Below, one piece after another: positions 19,480-28,794 of a stretch of DNA of 64,000 nt (positions are counted from its first letter, which is position 1; every line of letters begins with the position of its first letter). A program made the position numbers and the translations under genes. Origin of the DNA: Schizochytrium sp. CCTCC M209059 (Eukaryota; Sar; Bigyra; Thraustochytrida; Thraustochytriidae); the NCBI GenBank assembly GCA_000818945.1, contig KN805371.1, positions 124,001 to 188,000 of the forward strand, in the 5' to 3' direction. Below the pieces are notes generated by a model that saw only the letters and a program-made list of their open reading frames with translations, searched no databases and had not been told where the DNA came from.

Positions 19480-21543
19480 CCTCACTCGTACGTCGACGTT
19501 CTTCTGCGGCGCGGCCCTTCGTCGCAGAGGTGCAGCTGGAGCTTGTGCCCGAGGCCGAAATGGCGTAGTGGCTCGAATATGCGGAGATCGAGGACATGGC
19601 CGGCCAGACGCAGACGGGCAAGAAGATCAAGAGACTATGCAGATCAGGACGTCTTTTACGCACTGCAACACATCATCCTCATGCGCGAGGGCGGCATCTT
19701 TATGCTCATCTTTGACATGCAGAAACTCCTCACCGAGCAAAACAAAGCTCTGGGGTTATCTGCGTTTTTGGTTCAACTCAATCAAGCTGCAGGCGCCCAA
19801 AGACTCTGTTCTTTTTGGTCGCGACGCATGACGATCAAGCTTCCAGCAGCCTGAAAGCCGTGGAAAGAATTCTCCAGTCCCTTTTCCATAAGTTGCGCGG
19901 AAGCAAACTGGTAAAAAAAGAGTGGGCCTCGGTTGAGTTTTTCCCCCATCGACAACATGAGTCCCGTAGCAAACTGCGCTGCTGATCTGCGCGCTGCTAT
20001 AGAGAAAGCGGCCTCCAAACTTGAGGCGAGTGGTGTCGCAAAAGATATCGCTGCGCTGGCGCAAGGTCTTGCAAGATCTCATGAAGTGAAATTGCGCCCA
20101 CGTTCCCTTTGCTAAAGTGCAGGAGTTGGCGACCAAGTACCACACCAGAGACCAGACAGGCGAGCTGCCTTAATTTTTCCACGAGCTTGGTGTTCTTGTG
20201 CATCTGCACGAAATCGCCACCCTGCATGACAAGGTCGTGCTGGATCCCCAGTGGCTTTTGGCCAAGCTGGCCCGAGTCATCGCGGACGGGATCCACGTCC
20301 AGGACATTTACTACGACGAGCGACCGTCCGACCTCGAGCTTGAGGACGACTTTGCGCTCCTGCGTCACAAGGGCATTGGTTCACGCGCCTTGCTCGAGTT
20401 CCTCTGGGACGATGAAGAAGTCGAATGTCTCGTGAAGACCATGCGCGGCGCCATGCTACTACTGTCAAACTGGAATTTCCCGGAAGATGCCTTCACATCG
20501 GGCCGCAAAGGCGAGCCGCTCTATCTCGTGAGCAGCCTGCTCTTGAAGAACTCGACCGACGCTGACCTTGACGCAGAGATTGCGGACATGGACCACGGTC
20601 TGACACGCGTTCTGGATTTTTCCGATTATTTTTTCTTCCGGACGGCGTCGTTGCGCGCCTGCTCTCGCTTTGCGCTCAGTACAGTGGGAACTTTGAGGCC
20701 ATCTCGCGTGCACCTCAGCTGGCAGAAAATCAGGCCATCATTCACTTCAGTCTCTCCGTATTTGCGCTTCAGCAGACCTAGGACACGATCTGGACTCGCG
20801 TAGAGCGCGACCCCAGAGAGCCAGCAAGTACGCGCTAAAGCCATGAGTGAGTATGCTTTGAGACGCCCGTGACGCAGTCTTTCAAGACTTGTCTTGGGAG
20901 TTCCTTCTTCAGTCGCCGAAAATTGCATCCATGCTGGTTTCTTACGATGAAGCTGCACGAGAGTTTGCAATATCTGGCGTAAAATCTGTCAAGTCAGTGG
21001 ACACCAAAGTCATCAACGTTGCAAATTCTGAGCCATGGGTCGCTGACAGAAGACGAGAATGACACCGGGACCATCGAGCAGGCGTCAACTCCGAGACTAA
21101 CCTGCAGGTCTTAAACATGATGTCTTTTTGAGCCACCGACAAGTGAACACCAGCGACACGTGTAATCTCACCGCTGAAAAATTGCAAACCCCCGGTCTCA
21201 AGGGTGGTTTGATCAGGAGAGTCAGGGCAATTTGGCAGAGGACGCCATGCGTCGAGGGATTCGCGCGTCAAAGTGTTACCTTCTTCGCCTCTCCGAGACA
21301 GCCTTCGAGAGCGCGGTGCGCATGGAGCTCGAGACGGCGCTAGAAGAGGAGACGCCGATCTTGCTCGTGCACGAGAGCGATCCGTATCGAGTCGGCTTCG
21401 ACACCTTTCCCATTTACATCAAGTCGGCTCCAAATGCTCCCGAGCAACTCGTCCGCGAGACGGAGTCCATGCCCCTTCAACGTCGCTTATACTTGGCTTG
21501 GGCCTTTTACGAGGAGCTCCTCGCATGGATTGATGCTATTTGA
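19480..21543 (+). pseudogene. Decayed ROCO gene: partial Roc GTPase, COR and TIR-like domains
   Basis: Recognisable protein fragments run in order on the plus strand but in different frames. About 19630-19830: end of a Roc domain, with D-Y-A-D-Q-D-V-F-Y-A matching the Roc G3 region (normally D-x-A-G-Q) and the following strand. About 19815-20100: the THDD-type continuation and helices. About 20174-20620: a COR domain beginning F-F-H-E-L-G-V, with L-D-P-Q-W-L. About 20635-20778: COR-B (L-P-D-G-V-V-A-R-L-L). About 21190-21540: a TIR-like domain (W-F-D-Q, then G-I-R-A-S-K and L-L-V-H-E-S-D-P). Lesions: stop TAA at 20171, stop TAG at 20779, frame changes near T or C homopolymers at about 19810, 19945 and 20632, and no P-loop found. 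Decay is likely; homopolymer sequencing errors could explain some shifts but not the in-frame stops. Confidence 0.8.
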
Positions 21544-22443
21544 TCGACCTCTTGAGATGAATATTAATTAGTTTGTTGATTGTTATGCATGGTAGGCCTA
21601 TGCTCGCGTGGTCAAGTGAAGTGAAGAAAAGTCAAAAGATAGCGTCGTGAAAGAGTAAAGTATCATGATCAGGGTTTTCATCCACTGCGGCTTGCTTTCA
21701 TATGAAAGAGATGATCTCAAAGGCGGTGGCTTCTGGCTTTTTTCTGTTGCAAATGCCTTTTATTTTTTGGGAGGGAACCAAGTGTGGTGAAGCCACTTCA
21801 CAGTTATCGAAACGGACGCTTTGCATACAGGCAAACTACAGGCTTCGTTTTAGCAATCTCCATTTCCAACAACGAACCACTCGGACTTTGAGATCTGTGC
21901 GAGCCGCGCAGACTCATGCATTTTCGACTCCTGCAATTGATTGGCTTCCGCTGCAAACCAGCGCAACTTTCCAATGACCCACACGTTTGAGACTCCTCAC
22001 CCACAGCATCAACTAGACTTGGCATACTCGAAACCAAAGCTACCCTCGTCCTAGGTGCAAGCACCCCAGCAACCAATCGCACCCATAAAGGCGCCTAGCA
22101 CGGTCGAAGGCGATCCCGAAGGAGCTCTTCATCAATCTGTACCGTGACACCACCTCAACGAAGAGCCGGCTCGAATAGTCCGAAAGAGACCTATCGTAGC
22201 CGAGACGCGCAAACGGGGCGCGGCTTGGGCCACAAAGGGCTGGCGCCGCGGCCGCTCGAGGCGCCCGCCAGACGCGCGAGACCGCGCGAGGCCGCGCGAG
22301 AGCGAGGGCGTGTGCTGCGGCGGCGCGCGCACGCGGGCGAGGGCGGGGGCGAGGGCGCGGGAGGCGGCCGCGGAAGACGCCCTGCGTCGAGCGGCACGGC
22401 GGCCTAGGCGCGGAGCGACCTTGACCTCCCAGGGAGGGCCACC
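21544..22443. other. Intergenic upstream of Sm D1, no gene seen
   Basis: The first 600 bp are AT-rich and feature-poor; the last 250 bp become very GC-rich (GGCGAGGG-type runs) ahead of the Sm D1 start. The open frames here are compositional. Confidence 0.55.
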
Positions 22444-22803
22444 ATGAAGCTCGTGCGCTTTCTTATGCGGCTCGTGAACGAGACCGTCATCATCGAACTC
22501 AAGAACGGGACCGTGGTGGCTGGGACCATCACTGGCGTGGACATGAGCATGAACACCCATCTCAAGTCCGTGAAAATGACCGTCAAGGGCCGCACGCCCG
22601 TCTTGCTCGACTCGCTCAGCATCCGAGGCAACACTATCCGCTACTATATCCTCCCCGACAGCCTGCAGCTGGACAATCTCCTCATCGACGATACTCCCAA
22701 GCAAAAACCTGCCCGTGCATCGGGCCCCGGCGGTCGGGGCGGCGGCGGTCGCGGCCGGGGTCGCGGCCGTGGTCGTGGCCGAGGCGGTCCAAGACGTTTC
22801 TAA
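22444..22803 (+). CDS. SNRPD1: Small nuclear ribonucleoprotein Sm D1
   Basis: 119 residues, the usual length for Sm D1. Starts M-K-L-V-R-F-L-M-R-L as in animal and plant orthologues. Sm1 and Sm2 motifs are complete (N-G-T-V-V-x-G-T-I-x-G-V-D around 21-34; I-R-G-N-T-I-R-Y near 60-67). The tail is a Gly-Arg repeat (about 95-119), the region dimethylated on arginine in other eukaryotes. Sm D1 pairs with Sm D2 in the heptameric ring on U1, U2, U4 and U5 snRNA. Its presence agrees with working splicing. The start follows GCCACC, an ideal context. It ends only 105 bp from the stop of the converging MBOAT-ligase gene. Confidence 0.97.
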   Translation: MKLVRFLMRLVNETVIIELKNGTVVAGTITGVDMSMNTHLKSVKMTVKGRTPVLLDSLSIRGNTIRYYILPDSLQLDNLLIDDTPKQKPARASGPGGRGGGGRGRGRGRGRGRGGPRRF

Positions 22804-22908
22804 ATCTTCGTTCTTCCCTTTCGCAATGCAATATGATGCTCTTGCGCGAGCGGCAAGGATTTAGACCAATCATCAAACGAAAAGACGCGATACAGACTAG
22901 TTCTCTTT

Positions 22909-25900
22909 TTACATTGACGAGGCATCATGAATGTAGAGGGCGAGGGCGCCCACGTTCGGGTGTCGGAACGCAATGTCAGGGGGTAAAGTCAAGTCAACGC
23001 CGCACTGCTGCAGACGTGCTTCGAGCCCAGCGGCAAATTGCACCGCTTCAAGGGACGAAAACGACGACTTGCCGCCATCAGCGCCCATGAGCACCTCTTC
23101 GAGTGACTTTTGCAAAACCTCTTCGTCCAGTTGCCCTGCTGCCTCTTCATGCCGAATGTTTCTAAGCTCATCAACACTCTGCAACTGTTTTTGCTCTTGT
23201 TCTTGCTCCTGATTTTGTTCTTGTTCTTGGTTTTGTTCTTGCGCTTGCAAGACCTCCTGCTTGCTCGCAGCAAGAGTTCCGGCGACCATGATGCACTCTA
23301 CAATGCTTGCATACGTGGGATCCAAAAGCAAGTCGCCAAAAGCCATGCCAGCATCTGTGTCCGTGGCGCTTTCCGGAGCCTCGAAAAGAGCGAGGTCGGC
23401 TGCCCGTCCTTGGAATCGCGTCGCCCGAGCAAGCGTCGCGTCCTGCGCATTCACCAGCGCAGCGACGGCACGACGGCGGATTTTGCCGCTCGATGTCTTG
23501 GGCAAGGCGCCAGCATCGACGACAATCACCTCGGAAAGGCTCACGCGCTGCTCGTTCAAGACATGCTTGTATGCCATCTGACATGCTCGCCGGACGACTG
23601 TCTCCCCTGATTGTCCCGCCTCGCGACGCAATTCGGCGACAAGAACGACTCCAGACTCGTTTGCAAAGGCAGCGGACGAACCGGGACGCAAAGCTTGGTG
23701 TGCTTGTTCCGCAGTAGATTCCACATCTTGCGGATAAATGTTGCGACCATCGACAATGATCAAGTCTTTGCAGCGGCCGCAGATAAATAGCTCTCCGTTG
23801 CGCACAAATCCCAAATCGCCCGTGCGCAAAAATGTGACTTCTTGGTCACCGGTTTCAGAAACGCCCTCCGAATTGGCCGTCGCGCATTGCGCTAAAAATA
23901 CCTCTTTTGTAGCCTCCGGATTCGCCCAGTATCCGTCCGCAACGCTAGGGCTTCGCAACCAGATTTCGCCCACGCGATCTTCCTGGCGAGAAGACGTGTA
24001 GGCACGACCCGTGTCGGGGTCAACAATTCGCACTTCAACGCCCTCGTACGCGTCACCACACCCCACGAGCACAACAGCTTCTTTGCTGCTACTGCTGCTA
24101 CTAATTTGGGTGCTGTCAGATCCAACGTTGCAGTTCACGACCTCGATACGATGTTGTGCAAGCGCAGCTTTGTTTACGCGCAGCAGCGTCGGCGGGCGAA
24201 AACTCGATCGCCCAGAGACCATAATAGTATGTTCAGCAAGCCCGTAGCAGGGAAAGGCGGCGCTTCGAGAGAACCCGAAACGCTCAAAGGCATTGGCAAA
24301 GGCGTCAAGTGTCTGCGCGCGCACAGGCTCGCCGCCATTACCTGCAATACGCCAGCAAGATAAATCAAGACCCGAAAGCGCCTCACCTGCAGCCGCTGCG
24401 GCTCGTGCCTTGCGAGCGGCGTAACCATACGCAAAGTTGGGTGCTGCTGAAAAGCTCGCTCTGTAGGTAGAGATGGCACGCACCCACAACATAGGATCGC
24501 GCATGAATGCGAGTGGCGAAAAGCTCACGAGGCGAATTCCCGCAAAGACTCCACTCAAAATACACACGACCAGCCCTAGGTCGTGATATTGTGGACACCA
24601 ATTTACAGCAGTTTCTCCACGGCCAGTGCACCCAAACGCTAACTGATTCTGAAACCCCTGTTCCATAATATTGGCATGTGTGATGCGGACACCCTTGGGG
24701 TTTCCGGTTGACCCAGACGTGTACTGAAGGTAGGCCACTGCGTTAGAATCGCTGGCCCACGCACACTCGGGCGGAAGACGAGCCTTTGTCACCGTATTGC
24801 GCCCGAAAAATCGCGGCCACCTCTTTGAGCCAAGCCCCACACGATGCCATGGAATGGCGCGCGAGCTTGCAGATCCCGTGATAGGTGGCTTGTTCCGACG
24901 CTCGGACCGCGAGAATGCAAGCACGCCGAACAAAAGCCTGAGCCCGAGCAGAATTGCGGCGGTGGCCAAAACGTATTCAAGCCAGTGCGTGAGTCCCGAC
25001 GAGTCTGTCTCGTCTTTCCACTCTGCGTCGGGAAGCCACACATTCTGTCGCTTCACCTTTTTGGTTGTGATCTTTATGTACGACAAGAGAATACCGACTG
25101 CAAGAGGAATCATTACACCAGCCACTGCACAAGTCAATGCACATGTCCACTGCAAGACTTTCCATGCCTGTGCGGCTCGTCTTGCAAGCAAGAATGTAGT
25201 ATCCGAAAGGATGAGACGTGGCGAGCAGTCATTCACGACCCCTTGAAAAACTGCATCGCGCCCAGTCTCTCCTGGCTTGGGCGGGTACACGGGCACAGCG
25301 ATTGCCCCGGCGTACAGACAAGCAAAGAAGGCGACAACAAATTCGAGCCCTGGGGCAAATACAAGCACCACGCGGTCTCCCGGTTTCACGCCGTACGACG
25401 CGACAAGGCTCCACGCAAGTTGTACGGCGCCTGCTTGGAGTTCTTCAAAGCTCAGGGTGCATTCGTCTCGTCCTTTTCCATCAAGCCACACCATGGCTGA
25501 TTCGCTGCCGTGCTCATTTGCCCTGAGTGTAAGCACTTGAGCAATCGTTTGTGCACGCGTGCGCATTTCCTGTGCTCGCTGGCGAGCTTGATTGCGCAAT
25601 TCCCGATGTGTATCGGCATCAATTCGCTTTGGGAATGACTGCGTTGCGGAATGAGTCAGAGAGTGAGATGAAGACATAACAGGAGGCGCGTGGGACGCAC
25701 GAGCCGACGCGCTTGCTTTGTTCTTGCCGGCTAGCGCTTGGGAAGCTTCGTGCTCGTCCCAAAAATATACGCCGGCGCGAATACTCATCAAGAAGAGAAT
25801 GCTCCCCAAGAAGACGACGGTTGGTCTGGAAAGGACGAGGCCATCATTGCGCTCAAGATTGGAAATGCCAAAGTCGCGCGCAATGGTCTCGTTAACGCTT

Positions 25901-27483
25901 TCGTCCACAAAGGCGCGACCAAAGAGAACACGCGTTCGACTCATTTCGAGCTGCTTGGCTTGAGGAGCTTTTAAATTGATCCAGAACGCAAGGAGCGTGA
26001 AGATGCGCGCAGACCAAGAAAGGCTGACCAACAAAAGACGCGGTGGCAAGGAAATTGAGGCCAACCAGGTTTGCAAACGCGTCATCTCCTGCGCCTCCTG
26101 CTCAAGAAGCACGAGAATGGCATTGACGGCGGCAAACATGACCCAAGCGGGGAACATGCCGTGCCAGAAAGCCATAAAGACAAAGGTAGCTACAACACCC
26201 CAACGTCGGTGGAACTTGAAGACGTCACATAAAGGGCCATAGATGTTTCCAAGGAGCCAGATGTGAACGGAGGCATTCATGTTGCGCCACATATCCCCGA
26301 CCGAAGTATTTCGGAACGCGCAGCGCGGGAAGTTATCCGTGACCTCGATGCCGTCGAGGAGCGCCCACAAGCGGAAATACCTCCATGTAAGTAGCATACG
26401 CATGTAGGCCGAGAGAAAAAGCACCAACATTGCGGCCGCAGTCTCGCACGAGCGCATTTGCTTGTGGACGTGGCGATGTGAGAACATGGATGCGAACCAG
26501 TGATGATCCAAGACTTCGCGAACGAGAAGAGCAGAGACCAGCTTTCCTGCAAGAATAAAGCTCTTGCGCCACGGCACGGGAGCCACGCGCAGACGGCCGT
26601 TGATCACGCGATAACGACGTTGCGTCTGGATGCAGAAAGCACGATATCCAATGATTGGCCCTTGCCATACAAGTGGGGCATACATGGCATATCGCAGCAC
26701 GGCGAGCCATTCTGGAAGCAAAGGAGCTTTGCGTCGTTTGCCTTGAACGCCCTCCTTTGAGGATGGCGCAGCTCCTGCGCCTCCCCGAAGGAGTTCGCTC
26801 GTTGCAAAGTCAATGACACGAAAGAGCACGAAGCGCATGTTCGAGTGCCACTGAAGCCCGCCGGGACCAAGATTGAAAAGCTGAAGAAATCGCACAAAGG
26901 GATGTATTGAGGCAAGCGTCTCGTAGTGGCGTGTGGCGTCGTACACGTAGTCCTGAACTTGTTTCGAATTCATGACGAGGCCTATATTAAGGGCCCAGAC
27001 AGTCGCCAATGCGGCGACACGCATTTTGTGGGAAGAAACGCTGCGTCCAGCGACCACAATCACGTAGTTAAGCATGGTTTGGGCGGCCACAATCCAAAAG
27101 AAGAAGCCGTAGAGCTTCCACAGAAATACTGTGGACAGGAAAATATCCAGGACGGCGTGGATGCGCACGGCCCATCGCGCGCTCACCTTTGTGGACCAGC
27201 GAAGCAAGATGACGTCAACACCGCGCGAGATGGCGAGGAAGATGACAAGTGTGCCAAAGATCTCTGTAACATGGGATCGCCACCAACGATGCTGGGGGTC
27301 TTGATCGTCCCGAACTCTGACTTGCGTTGAAAAGGCCGTCACAGGCATCCATGCGGGGCTCGTGCCTGGAATCTTGACCATATCATGGTACATGGCGCTG
27401 CGTTCCCCAAGTTCGTGCAGCGGACCTACCAGGAGCCCCAAGGCAACTGCTGTGAAGGTCGCTGCGAGCTGCAACGACGACAT
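22909..27483 (-). CDS. MBOAT acyltransferase - fatty-acyl-AMP ligase - carrier-like fusion protein
   Basis: One uninterrupted frame of 1,524 residues (ATG at 27483, GCC before it; an upstream extension to 27702 is GC-rich filler). Residues about 1-580: multi-pass MBOAT with the catalytic-type His441 in F-W-H-G and the N-T-S-V-G-D-M-W-R-N block at 391-401. Residues about 645-1345: an adenylating domain with Y-T-S-G-S-T-G-N-P-K-G (921-931), C-P-Q-Y-H-D-L-G (963-970), Y-G-L-A-E (1080-1084), T-G-D-L-G (1221-1225), G-R-N-I-Y-P-Q-D (1246-1253) and S-S-G-K (1331-1334). The R-N-x-Y-P-Q-D block and the Y-H-D-x-G block are typical of fatty-acyl-AMP ligases (FAAL) more than CoA ligases. Two hydrophobic spans (about 775-805, 833-857) interrupt it after about residue 770. 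A Q/E-rich linker leads to a C-terminal 70-residue helical carrier-like domain with S-S-L at 1476-1478. Likely activates an acyl chain, loads it on the carrier and moves it to an unknown hydroxyl or amine acceptor at a membrane; this role is inference. Confidence 0.85.
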   Translation of the reverse strand: MSSLQLAATFTAVALGLLVGPLHELGERSAMYHDMVKIPGTSPAWMPVTAFSTQVRVRDDQDPQHRWWRSHVTEIFGTLVIFLAISRGVDVILLRWSTKVSARWAVRIHAVLDIFLSTVFLWKLYGFFFWIVAAQTMLNYVIVVAGRSVSSHKMRVAALATVWALNIGLVMNSKQVQDYVYDATRHYETLASIHPFVRFLQLFNLGPGGLQWHSNMRFVLFRVIDFATSELLRGGAGAAPSSKEGVQGKRRKAPLLPEWLAVLRYAMYAPLVWQGPIIGYRAFCIQTQRRYRVINGRLRVAPVPWRKSFILAGKLVSALLVREVLDHHWFASMFSHRHVHKQMRSCETAAAMLVLFLSAYMRMLLTWRYFRLWALLDGIEVTDNFPRCAFRNTSVGDMWRNMNASVHIWLLGNIYGPLCDVFKFHRRWGVVATFVFMAFWHGMFPAWVMFAAVNAILVLLEQEAQEMTRLQTWLASISLPPRLLLVSLSWSARIFTLLAFWINLKAPQAKQLEMSRTRVLFGRAFVDESVNETIARDFGISNLERNDGLVLSRPTVVFLGSILFLMSIRAGVYFWDEHEASQALAGKNKASASARASHAPPVMSSSHSLTHSATQSFPKRIDADTHRELRNQARQRAQEMRTRAQTIAQVLTLRANEHGSESAMVWLDGKGRDECTLSFEELQAGAVQLAWSLVASYGVKPGDRVVLVFAPGLEFVVAFFACLYAGAIAVPVYPPKPGETGRDAVFQGVVNDCSPRLILSDTTFLLARRAAQAWKVLQWTCALTCAVAGVMIPLAVGILLSYIKITTKKVKRQNVWLPDAEWKDETDSSGLTHWLEYVLATAAILLGLRLLFGVLAFSRSERRNKPPITGSASSRAIPWHRVGLGSKRWPRFFGRNTVTKARLPPECAWASDSNAVAYLQYTSGSTGNPKGVRITHANIMEQGFQNQLAFGCTGRGETAVNWCPQYHDLGLVVCILSGVFAGIRLVSFSPLAFMRDPMLWVRAISTYRASFSAAPNFAYGYAARKARAAAAAGEALSGLDLSCWRIAGNGGEPVRAQTLDAFANAFERFGFSRSAAFPCYGLAEHTIMVSGRSSFRPPTLLRVNKAALAQHRIEVVNCNVGSDSTQISSSSSSKEAVVLVGCGDAYEGVEVRIVDPDTGRAYTSSRQEDRVGEIWLRSPSVADGYWANPEATKEVFLAQCATANSEGVSETGDQEVTFLRTGDLGFVRNGELFICGRCKDLIIVDGRNIYPQDVESTAEQAHQALRPGSSAAFANESGVVLVAELRREAGQSGETVVRRACQMAYKHVLNEQRVSLSEVIVVDAGALPKTSSGKIRRRAVAALVNAQDATLARATRFQGRAADLALFEAPESATDTDAGMAFGDLLLDPTYASIVECIMVAGTLAASKQEVLQAQEQNQEQEQNQEQEQEQKQLQSVDELRNIRHEEAAGQLDEEVLQKSLEEVLMGADGGKSSFSSLEAVQFAAGLEARLQQCGVDLTLPPDIAFRHPNVGALALYIHDASSM

Positions 27484-28044
27484 GGCTGGCCTCTGTTCGT
27501 TCTTGCCACCTGGCCAAGGGGATTCTTGCGCCCAGACTTTACAGCCTGACCAGAACTCTGGAAAACTCAAGAGAGCGCACCTCCAGCGCTGCGCGCCGCC
27601 AGAGCCCGTGTCCTCCTGTAACCCCTTCCTCGGCGCCGCCTCCCCGAGCACAATGCCTCCCCGAGCACAATGCCTCTCCCTCCCTGCCCGGCTGATTTGC
27701 ACCGTTTTGGAGCAAGATGCCCCTCGCGCTCCTCGCGCCCTGGCTGCCCCCCGGCCGGCCCTCCTCCCCCGCCCAGCTGGGGGGCACCCGACACGTCCTA
27801 CCTACCCCCATGATTTCCCCTAGCTACGCCCTAGTCTCGCGGCGGCGGACAGAACCAAGTATATCCTAGAAGGTATAGCCCAGAATAAACCGCGTTTCCT
27901 GGGTGCACCGGGCCGAGAAGTAAGTACGGCAAGTGCGCTATCGCGCGGCGGCGCAGTGTGGCGGCGGCCATAGCCCACTGTACGCGGGCGGCGGCAAGTG
28001 CAACAAAATCCAGTCTGCGCCGCCCGCCCTGTCTGCATCGCGGC

Positions 28045-28355
28045 NNNNNNNNNNNNNNNNNNNNNNNNNNNNNNNNNNNNNNNNNNNNNNNNNNNNNNNN
28101 NNNNNNNNNNNNNNNNNNNNNNNNNNNNNNNNNNNNNNNNNNNNNNNNNNNNNNNNNNNNNNNNNNNNNNNNNNNNNNNNNNNNNNNNNNNNNNNNNNNN
28201 NNNNNNNNNNNNNNNNNNNNNNNNNNNNNNNNNNNNNNNNNNNNNNNNNNNNNNNNNNNNNNNNNNNNNNNNNNNNNNNNNNNNNNNNNNNNNNNNNNNN
28301 NNNNNNNNNNNNNNNNNNNNNNNNNNNNNNNNNNNNNNNNNNNNNNNNNNNNNNN
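28045..28355. other. Assembly gap (311 N)
   Basis: Run of unknown bases, flanked on the right by GA repeats, which probably broke the assembly. Confidence 0.99.
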
Positions 28356-28727
28356 GAGAGAGAGAGGCCGCCGCGGCGAGCACGTGCACGCGCGTGCGGA
28401 GCAGCGCCGCCGGCACGTGCCGACGCCGAGCAGCGCGCGGCCGAGGCCGGAGACGCGCGCGGCGCGAGGCGCGAGGCGCCCGGCGCGCCCGAGGGAGTCC
28501 GAGATCGCGCGCGCGGAGGAGGCGAGGAGGAGAAGAAGCAGGAGAAGAAGCAGGAGAAGAGGCGAGCGAGAGAGCGAGCGAGCGAGTGAGCGGGGGACCC
28601 CGACGCCGACGGGGCGCACGTACGCTTGCTTGCAGGCAAGCAGGCTTCTTGGCTCTCCTTTGCGCGGTGCAAGGCGACAGCGCGCGCGTCTGGGCGGGCA
28701 AGAAGCGCCGCGCGAGGTCGTGCACAC

Positions 28728-28760
28728 GCACACGGACACGTACACGTACACGTACACGGT
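28728..28760. repeat. (ACACGT)n/(ACACGG) hexanucleotide repeat
   Basis: About five hexanucleotide units 35 bp upstream of the kinase start codon. Confidence 0.85.
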
Positions 28761-28794
28761 TTAGGCCGCGGAAGAGCCGGGGTCGAAGGAGACG

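Larger units (their letters stand above)
27484..28794. other. Divergent intergenic region with assembly gap
   Basis: 1.3 kb between divergent start codons. It contains the N gap and GC-rich low-complexity sequence, including a GAGA/GAAGAAGCAG run after the gap and a TACACG repeat just before the kinase. Frames through the Ns are artefacts. A missing gene in the gap is unlikely if its size is right, but gap size may be arbitrary. Confidence 0.6.

Noticed and set aside
27484..27702. N-terminal extension of the MBOAT-ligase protein to 27702
   Set aside because: The extra 73 codons are GC-rich filler; the ATG at 27483 has a good context and is followed directly by a hydrophobic membrane segment.
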